DNA of 39,138 nucleotides from Thiobacillus sp. 65-29. GTDB lineage: Bacteria; Pseudomonadota; Gammaproteobacteria; Burkholderiales; Thiobacillaceae. The notes beneath the pieces were generated by a model. That model was not told the DNA's origin. It worked only from the letters and a program-made list of their open reading frames with translations, and ran no database searches. A program made the position numbers and the translations under genes. Where the stretch lies: assembly GCA_001899775.1 (NCBI GenBank), contig MKWN01000045.1, forward strand, positions 1 through 39,138, given 5' to 3'. This document shows positions 33,830-39,138 of the stretch, in pieces; position 1 is the first letter of the stretch; every line of letters starts with the position of its first letter.

Positions 33830-35284
33830 TCAGCGCATGAAAATCACCCGAGGCAAGCGGGCCTTGCGCGTCACAGCCTCGCCATCTTCATCTTCAGCCC
33901 GCCAGTGAATGACTTCCGGCGTGTCCTCATCCACCACGGCGTTGAATGCATCGCTGCCCAGTTGCAGGTAGGCCACTAATTCTGCCAAGCCCTGTTGCAG
34001 TGGCTGGGTGGCGACCAGTTCGCGCAAGGTGATCTGTGCCCTATCCTGCAAGGCATGGCGGATGTGACGGGTCAGCCTGGCCTTGTCTACCACGACCTGA
34101 TCGAACAAGGCCGAAGGGTCAATATCCTCGTCGCCCGCCTGCAGCGCCAGGTTGGCAATGACCGGCTTCACCGCCGGCGTAAACAAGGGGCGCTCCATGG
34201 CCAACTCGATGTCGGCCTGTGCTTCGGCCATCTCCATCGCGGTGCCCGTTGGTAGAGTTTCTCGTAGCGCCAAGGCCTTGCTCTCGATGCCGTGCAGGAT
34301 ATCCATGATGCGGCGGTTTTCCAGCCAGGCCTGGTCGTCGAGAAAGCGCCGCAGTTGTTGCGACAAGGCCGCCACGGTGCGTTGGGTGTGTTCGCCGGCC
34401 TCCATCCAGTCGTAATGCACGCGGCGGGTTCGGGCATCGGGTTGCAAAGCGGCCACCGCCGGAAGCTGCAACACACGCCCCAATAGCTCGGTCAATTCCT
34501 CCTGGCGGCGGCTGGAGAGCAGAAAATCCCAGAACGCGCGGAAACTCTTGCCTTGATCGGAATCGGCAATGGCATCGCGCTCACCCATGATGTCCTCCAG
34601 CAGCGCCCCCTTGCTGCCCTCCCATAGCGCAATACGCTCCCGCACGCGCCGATCCAGCTGGCGGAAGTTGTGCTCCACCTCGCGAAAATCGGTGAGCAGC
34701 TCGCGTGCCCCCTGCATGAACTGCTGAAAGCGATCCTTCAGCGCCGTGTCGTCCAGTAGCGGCACATCGCCCGTCAGCACACGGGCGATCTCGGCATCGA
34801 TCTCGTCGCGCTTCCTGTGCAGTTCGGCAATGCGCTTGGCGGGGTCGGCCTCGCTACCCTCACTCATCTGTTTGAGCAGATCGAACAGCGTAAGCAGGCG
34901 CGATTCGGTGCCGACGAACTGCCGCTCAGAAAGTTGTGCCAGCCAGGCGATGGCCCTCTCGGTCGCGGGCGTCAGATCGAATTGCGCCTCGTCGGTACCG
35001 GGCCTGTAAAACTTGCGCAGCCAGCCCTTATCCGGAGATGCCCAGTCGTTCAGGTATTCGAGCGCAGGCTTGGGAAACGCTGTTTCACCCCGTTGCAGGC
35101 GCAGGGCGTACAACTCGTCTTCCAGCGCCTCGGATAGGTCGGCCGCCGCCATCACCCGCACATTGGGGGCCACGAATACCCGGTGCAGAAAACTCGCCAC
35201 CAGCGGTGCATGATCCGAACGCAGTAGCCGCCAGGCAGGGTGGCGGATTCGTAGGGCATCGAGGGTGGCGAAGTCGAGCGTCAT
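33830..35284 (-). CDS. jetA: Wadjet kleisin subunit JetA (type I)
   Basis: The 484-residue protein matches DUF3375, the JetA kleisin of type I Wadjet. The N-terminus has winged-helix features (DALRIRHPAWRLLRSDHAPL and DLSEALEDELYALRLQRG). The middle is a charged helical region from about 150 to 260, including RIAELHRKRDEIDAEIARVL. Kleisins close the SMC ring between JetC heads. DUF3375 at this position marks the system as type I. ATG 35284 overlaps the stop of the truncated hsdS by 4 bases (ATGA), so JetA translation is likely coupled to the restriction-modification genes in front. No mutation is seen. Confidence 0.93.
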   Translation of the reverse strand: MTLDFATLDALRIRHPAWRLLRSDHAPLVASFLHRVFVAPNVRVMAAADLSEALEDELYALRLQRGETAFPKPALEYLNDWASPDKGWLRKFYRPGTDEAQFDLTPATERAIAWLAQLSERQFVGTESRLLTLFDLLKQMSEGSEADPAKRIAELHRKRDEIDAEIARVLTGDVPLLDDTALKDRFQQFMQGARELLTDFREVEHNFRQLDRRVRERIALWEGSKGALLEDIMGERDAIADSDQGKSFRAFWDFLLSSRRQEELTELLGRVLQLPAVAALQPDARTRRVHYDWMEAGEHTQRTVAALSQQLRRFLDDQAWLENRRIMDILHGIESKALALRETLPTGTAMEMAEAQADIELAMERPLFTPAVKPVIANLALQAGDEDIDPSALFDQVVVDKARLTRHIRHALQDRAQITLRELVATQPLQQGLAELVAYLQLGSDAFNAVVDEDTPEVIHWRAEDEDGEAVTRKARLPRVIFMR

Positions 35285-35649
35285 GTGGTGCCTGACTCGC
35301 CGGGAGTAAACAGCGCAGATTCGAAGGTGGTCCAGCCGGACTGGCGCAGGGCGGCGGCTTCGGTGCGTTTGGCGTCGGCCGCCAACGTTTGGCGGTTCAG
35401 TTCTTCCAACAAGTCGCGCTGTTGAGAAATTGCAAGGTCGGGAACGGGAAGGCGTACCGTATTGGCTGAATAGGTGGCGATAGTCTTGCCTGCCATGTTG
35501 GGTAGCAGATTATCAACGCCTACGAATGTGGTTTCATCGACCTCGTTCGCATCAACGCGCGTGGTTGAATAGGCAGCAACGCTCCTCAACTCCTTGAACT
35601 CCACCCCCTCCGGGCAAAGCTCGGCAATCAGCTCGTCGATCCGACTCAT
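35281..35649 (-). CDS. Internally deleted HsdS specificity subunit
   Basis: At 122 residues this is about a third of a normal HsdS (around 400). It begins like a complete one (SRIDELIAELCPEGVEFKEL) and then shows the first strands of a target-recognition domain (FVGVDNLLPNMAGKT, about 42-56). After ANTVRLPVPDLAISQQRDL it passes directly into a typical C-terminal helix (LLEELNRQTLAADAKRTEAA). The rest of TRD1, the spacer helix and TRD2 are missing. The reading frame is intact and overlaps hsdM and jetA by 4 bases each, so the deletion has kept the coupling. It probably cannot direct methylation at a specific site; it might still dimerise or bind HsdM. Half-sized HsdS forms exist, but they are longer. 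Confidence 0.75.
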   Translation of the reverse strand: MSRIDELIAELCPEGVEFKELRSVAAYSTTRVDANEVDETTFVGVDNLLPNMAGKTIATYSANTVRLPVPDLAISQQRDLLEELNRQTLAADAKRTEAAALRQSGWTTFESALFTPGESGTT

Positions 35650-37220
35650 GCCGCGTCACCTTCCAGATCGGCGACGATGGCATCAATCTGCTCTCGCAAT
35701 TCCGTCTGCCGCGCCACGATGCGGGCGATCTCGGTGTTCAGCGCCTTGATGTCCACCGCCTCGCGCTCGTCTTTTTGCTGGACATACGAGGACACGGCAA
35801 TGTTGCAGCCGTTCTCGGCGATGTCGCTGTTGCCCACCAGCCTTGCGAAGTGGGCGATGTCCTTGCGCCCGGTGTAGGCATCGAGGATCTTTTGATGGTG
35901 CTCGGGCAGCAGCTTGTTCTTGTTGCCGCTGCGCACGAATTCGGCCGAGGCATCGATGAACAGGGTGGCGTTGTCGTGCTTGGACTTCTTCAGCACGATG
36001 ATGCAGGTGGCGATGGTCGTGCCGAAGAATAGATCGGGCGGCAGCTGGATGACGGCGTCCACGTAGTTGTTGTCGATCAGGTACTGGCGGATCTTCTGTT
36101 CCGCACCGCCGCGATACAGCACGCCGGGAAATTCGACGATGGCCGCCGTGCCGTTGACCGCCAGCCAGCTCAGGATGTGCAGGGTGAAGGCAAGGTCGGC
36201 CTTGCTCTTGGGGGCGAGCACGCCGGCCGGGGCGAAACGCGGATCGTTGATCAGCAGCGGATTGGCGTCACCATCCCATTTGATCGAGTACGGCGGATTG
36301 GAGACGATGGCTTCGAAGGGCTCGTCGTCCCAGTGTGCCGGGTCGGTGAGGGTGTCGCCGTGGGCGATGTCGAATTTCTCGTAATTGACGTCGTGCAGGA
36401 ACATGTTGATCCGGCACAGGTTGTAGGTGGTCAGGTTAATTTCCTGGCCAAAGAACCCCTGGCGCACCTTGTCGTGACCCAGCACCTTGACGAACTTGAG
36501 CAGCAGCGAGCCCGAACCGCAGGCCGGGTCATACACCTTGTTGACCTCGGTTTTACCGACCACGGTGATGCGAGCCAGCAGTTCGGAGACTTCCTGCGGC
36601 GTGTAGAACTCGCCGCCGGACTTGCCGGCGGTGGAGGCGTACATCTGCATCAGGTATTCGTAGGCGTCGCCGAACAGGTCGATGGTGTTTTCCGTAAACC
36701 CGCCTTCGTTGCTGGCCAGTGGCAGGTCGCCGATGGCGTCGAGCAGCTTGACCAGCTTTTCATTACGCTTGGCCACGGTGGGGCCGAGCTTGCTGCTGTT
36801 GACGTCGAGGTCGTCGAACAGCCCCTTGAAATCGTCCTCGCTGTCGCTGCCTGTGGCCGATCCTTCGATGTCGGCAAAGATGCGGGAAAGGGTTTCGTTG
36901 AGGTTGGCGTCCAGTCGTGAACGGCTGCGCACATTGGCGAAGAGTTCGGAAGGCAGGATGTAGAAGCCCTTTTCCTTCACCGTCTCGGCCCGGCCGAATT
37001 CGGCATCGGCATCGCTCAAGCGGGCGTAGTCGAAATCAGGCGTCCCGGCCTTGCGTTCCTGCTCGTTGAGGTAGCTGGTCAGGTTTTCCGAGATGAAGCG
37101 GTAGAACAGCATGCCGAGCACGTAGCTCTTGAAGTCCCAGCCGGCCACGCTGCCGCGCAGATCGTTGGCAATGCGCCAGATGGTCTTGTGCAGTTCCGCC
37201 CGTTCGTTGTTGTTGGCCAT
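35646..37220 (-). CDS. hsdM: Type I DNA methyltransferase subunit HsdM
   Basis: The 524-residue adenine methyltransferase subunit of a type I system. An N-terminal helical region (ELHKTIWRIANDLRGSVAGW) is followed by the SAM-binding motif DPACGSGSLLL at 231-241 and the catalytic NPPY at 308-311. Both look functional. ATG 37220 is preferred, with AAGGG about 4 bases before it; a TTG at 37232 is also in frame. It normally works with two HsdS copies that choose the target, but the HsdS next to it lacks its recognition domains and no hsdR is present in the window. Methylation may therefore be lost, or may rely on an HsdS elsewhere. Confidence 0.93.
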   Translation of the reverse strand: MANNNERAELHKTIWRIANDLRGSVAGWDFKSYVLGMLFYRFISENLTSYLNEQERKAGTPDFDYARLSDADAEFGRAETVKEKGFYILPSELFANVRSRSRLDANLNETLSRIFADIEGSATGSDSEDDFKGLFDDLDVNSSKLGPTVAKRNEKLVKLLDAIGDLPLASNEGGFTENTIDLFGDAYEYLMQMYASTAGKSGGEFYTPQEVSELLARITVVGKTEVNKVYDPACGSGSLLLKFVKVLGHDKVRQGFFGQEINLTTYNLCRINMFLHDVNYEKFDIAHGDTLTDPAHWDDEPFEAIVSNPPYSIKWDGDANPLLINDPRFAPAGVLAPKSKADLAFTLHILSWLAVNGTAAIVEFPGVLYRGGAEQKIRQYLIDNNYVDAVIQLPPDLFFGTTIATCIIVLKKSKHDNATLFIDASAEFVRSGNKNKLLPEHHQKILDAYTGRKDIAHFARLVGNSDIAENGCNIAVSSYVQQKDEREAVDIKALNTEIARIVARQTELREQIDAIVADLEGDAA

Positions 37221-37283
37221 CTCACCCTTCAATCATTCTTGTTCTACGACCTTTGTGCCGCCTCGCTTCGCTCGTGACGGCAT

Positions 37284-37311
37284 CCCGCTACGCGGGACCG
37301 CCCTTCGGGCG
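37284..37311. repeat. Tandem hairpins at the end of the TacT-like gene
   Basis: Two small perfect stems lie side by side: CCCGC-TAC-GCGGG at 37284-37296 and CGCCC-TTC-GGGCG at 37299-37311. They overlap the last codons of the acetyltransferase toxin gene and precede hsdM on the minus strand. Neither has a T-run, so they may attenuate or stabilise mRNA rather than end transcription. Confidence 0.45.
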
Positions 37312-37797
37312 TCCTTCGCCTTCGGCTTGTGCCGAAAGAAACAGAAGCAGCGGATTATCCGGCGCGGCCTCAAAGCCGAAACGGCGGTAGTACCCGGCCG
37401 CCGGTTCATCAAGCGCATCGACGAACAGGCCAATCCCGCCTGCCTCGGCATAGATGCGCCGCGCCCGCGTCAGGGCATCGACCAGCAAGAGCTCCCCCAG
37501 CCCCTTGCCCTGATATTGCCGGTCGACCGCCAGTCGGCCCAGTCGCACGCCGGGAATGCGGCGCGGCATTTTCTTGCGCCAGGCATCCGGCAGATGCCGG
37601 TTTTCGAGTTCGGCCAAGGTCAGCGCGTAGTAGGCGCAAATGCGAGCCGGTTCGTCCCCACGGATGGCGACGAAGGTTTTCGACAGCCCCTTGTCCTGAT
37701 GCTGGCGCGCGACCTGCCGCAGCCAGTCGTTCAGTTCCTGACGGCCACAATCGAACCCCTGCCGGTCATGGCTCCCAGTTAAAGGCATTACCCGCAT
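37288..37797 (-). CDS. GNAT acetyltransferase toxin (TacT-like)
   Basis: The 169-residue protein is a GNAT acetyltransferase of the TacT type, which blocks translation by acetylating aminoacyl-tRNA. HDRQGFDCGRQELNDWLR at the N-terminus is the family signature. The acetyl-CoA loop is RQYQGKGLG (93-101), and Y136/Y137 in GYYRRFGF is near the usual catalytic tyrosine. ATG 37797 is used; ATG 37788 is also possible. Its start lies 32 bases inside the end of the antitoxin gene, in an overlapping arrangement common for this family. The C-terminal ten residues are rich in Gly, Glu and Lys. Confidence 0.88.
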   Translation of the reverse strand: MRVMPLTGSHDRQGFDCGRQELNDWLRQVARQHQDKGLSKTFVAIRGDEPARICAYYALTLAELENRHLPDAWRKKMPRRIPGVRLGRLAVDRQYQGKGLGELLLVDALTRARRIYAEAGGIGLFVDALDEPAAGYYRRFGFEAAPDNPLLLFLSAQAEGEGRPKGGPA

Positions 37798-38077
37798 CGT
37801 CTCGCCTGGCTTTCTGATAACGCTTCATGGCAGCCTTCAACCTGGGCGTAGGCTTGGGCGGGTTTTCCATCAGGTCGAGCAGCCAGTTCCAGTCGCGGGG
37901 GCTGAGGCGGATGACCTCTTCGCGCTCGATGACTGCCTGCGCCTCTTTCAACGCCGCCTGTACTAGAAACTGATTGACTGTCGCGCCAGTCAGCTCGGCG
38001 GCACGGCAAAGCGTCTCGTACACCTCGTGCGGAACCCGAGCACCGATGCGGTCTTGCTTGGCAACTGCGGTACCCAT
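37766..38077 (-). CDS. DUF1778 (TacA-like) antitoxin
   Basis: A 103-residue ribbon-helix-helix antitoxin. Residues 8-45 (RIGARVPHEVYETLCRAAEL, then GATVNQFLVQAAL) form the DNA-binding fold and dimer interface. The C-terminal helix and tail (LSPRDWNWLLDLMENPPKP) should neutralise the acetyltransferase. ATG 38077 has GGAGG five bases upstream; a TTG at 38092 in frame is rejected. Antitoxins of this family repress their own operon, and a short inverted repeat lies about 30 bases upstream. This gene pair leads directly into hsdM, so it may also control the genes behind it. Confidence 0.88.
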   Translation of the reverse strand: MGTAVAKQDRIGARVPHEVYETLCRAAELTGATVNQFLVQAALKEAQAVIEREEVIRLSPRDWNWLLDLMENPPKPTPRLKAAMKRYQKARRDDAGNAFNWEP

Positions 38078-38105
38078 ATCAACCTCCAACAATCATTCGA
38101 GCTTT

Positions 38106-38118
38106 CAGTGTATCACTG
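38106..38118. promoter_or_regulatory. Candidate operator of the TacA-like antitoxin
   Basis: CAGTG-TAT-CACTG is a perfect 5-bp inverted repeat with a 3-base centre, located 29 bases upstream of the antitoxin start. Its position fits autoregulation by a ribbon-helix-helix dimer. Promoter hexamers around it are weak. Confidence 0.45.
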
Positions 38119-38229
38119 TCGCCATTTTGACGCCACAATGACAAATCAACCCAGATTGTCCATTAGCCATTTTTCGTGATTTTGATGCAAGCTATGATCC
38201 GTTGCCGCGGCGGCTGGGCGATGCGGGTT

Positions 38230-38246
38230 CTAATGGATACCATTAG
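38230..38246. repeat. Palindrome of unknown function
   Basis: CTAATGG-ATA-CCATTAG is a perfect 7-bp inverted repeat. It lies about 40-55 bases upstream of the transposase-like fragment, so it may be part of an insertion-sequence end or an operator. No partner sequence was found elsewhere in the window. Confidence 0.4.
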
Positions 38247-38283
38247 GGAAACCCATTGCGAATCAGTTGGATAGGTGAAGATC

Positions 38284-38400
38284 ATGGTGGGCTCAGTGCT
38301 ACAGGGGGACGGGTTTGCGATCAGCTTCAGCAACCGCGAGGTGACGGCCTGGGGTGGCTTGGCGTTGTTCAAGCAGATGCTAGGAGCCTGTCGGACTTGA
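38284..38400 (+). pseudogene. Transposase N-terminal fragment
   Basis: A 38-codon frame from ATG 38284 (or from GTG 38275) reads VLQGDGFAISFSNREVTAWG and then GLALFKQML. This resembles the start of DDE transposases of the IS1380-like type, recognised by pattern only. After the QML segment the sequence changes into the terminal repeat of the palindromic element at 38380 and meets a stop at 38398-38400. The fragment therefore looks cut by that element. No more of the transposase is visible, so it cannot be active. Confidence 0.45.
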
Positions 38401-38547
38401 GCACGATCTACTGCGCCGGTGGGATAGCGGTCCATATTTGTCCATTTTTTCGTTACATAGGCCCGCTATGCGCCTCAAAAATGGACAAATCTGTCCTCGC
38501 TCTCCCACTCGGCTCGCTACGATCGCTCAAGTCCGACAGGCTCCTAG
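38380..38547. mobile_element. MITE-like near-palindromic element
   Basis: The 168-bp unit starts with CTAGGAGCCTGTCGGACTTG and ends with its exact complement. The 23-bp outer repeats (38380-38402 and 38525-38547) match perfectly. Inside them the arms continue to pair imperfectly: GTGGGAtAGCG faces a complement of GTGGGAgAGCG, and ATTTGTCCATTTTT also has its complement. The whole unit could fold into a hairpin with arms of about 70 bases. The outermost CTAG could be a palindromic target duplication. No transposase is encoded. It sits 11 bases from the 3' end of the tRNA gene and interrupts the transposase fragment. Confidence 0.65.
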
Positions 38548-38558
38548 GCTTTTTAAAT

Positions 38559-38635
<77 letters not shown>

Positions 38636-38669
38636 GAAAGCGATACATCGCGCGTGAGGGCTGGCCGGC

Positions 38670-39138
<469 letters not shown>

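Noticed and set aside
35281-35649. Calling the short HsdS a frameshift product
   Set aside because: There is one clean open frame from start to stop and both ends are in register; sequence is missing rather than out of frame.
38640-38669. Terminator hairpin between rpoD and the tRNA
   Set aside because: GTGAG/CTCAC arms can pair, but no T-run follows on the minus strand, so evidence is too weak.

Overview
The window looks like a GC-rich betaproteobacterial chromosome. This is inferred from the housekeeping block gpmI, an envC-type gene, ctpA, a small conserved gene and a moeB/thiF-type gene, convergent with slmA, and from the end of rpoD next to a CAU-anticodon tRNA. No species can be named from sequence alone.

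Positions 194-20716 form an extracellular polysaccharide island. Five plus-strand genes (sulfotransferase, deacetylase-like protein, GT2, GT4, secreted TPR protein) converge at about 5290 on a long minus-strand run. Read from its promoter side, that run holds a GT2, a Wzx-type flippase, a sulfotransferase fused to a degenerate CysQ domain, an exostosin-like glycosyltransferase, a second sulfotransferase, a GT2, an FG-GAP/UnbV protein, a polysaccharide deacetylase, a GT2, a 1044-residue GT2/membrane/sulfatase-like fusion and a GT4. Three sulfotransferase-fold proteins and two deacetylase-fold proteins suggest a sulfated, partly deacetylated surface polysaccharide. No polymerase, export channel or chain-length regulator is seen, so the island probably continues to the left. 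Many junctions are 4-bp stop/start overlaps.

Positions 20829-27382 are core genome. A two-cysteine ArsR regulator is divergent from gpmI, which is followed by the envC-like gene, ctpA, an HMA-like small protein and moeB/thiF; slmA ends convergently on the last of these.

Positions 27907-38558 are a defence and mobile region beside the tRNA. Two toxin-antitoxin pairs (Phd/ParE and TacA/TacT-like) flank one minus-strand gene train: hsdM, a 122-residue hsdS lacking nearly all its target-recognition sequence, then jetA, jetB, jetC and jetD, a complete type I Wadjet system that acts on plasmid DNA. There is no hsdR. Every junction from hsdM to jetD is an overlap except one 30-nt gap, so the methyltransferase remnant and Wadjet are probably expressed together. 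Between this block and the tRNA lie a transposase fragment and a 168-bp near-palindromic MITE-like element. The window ends inside rpoD.
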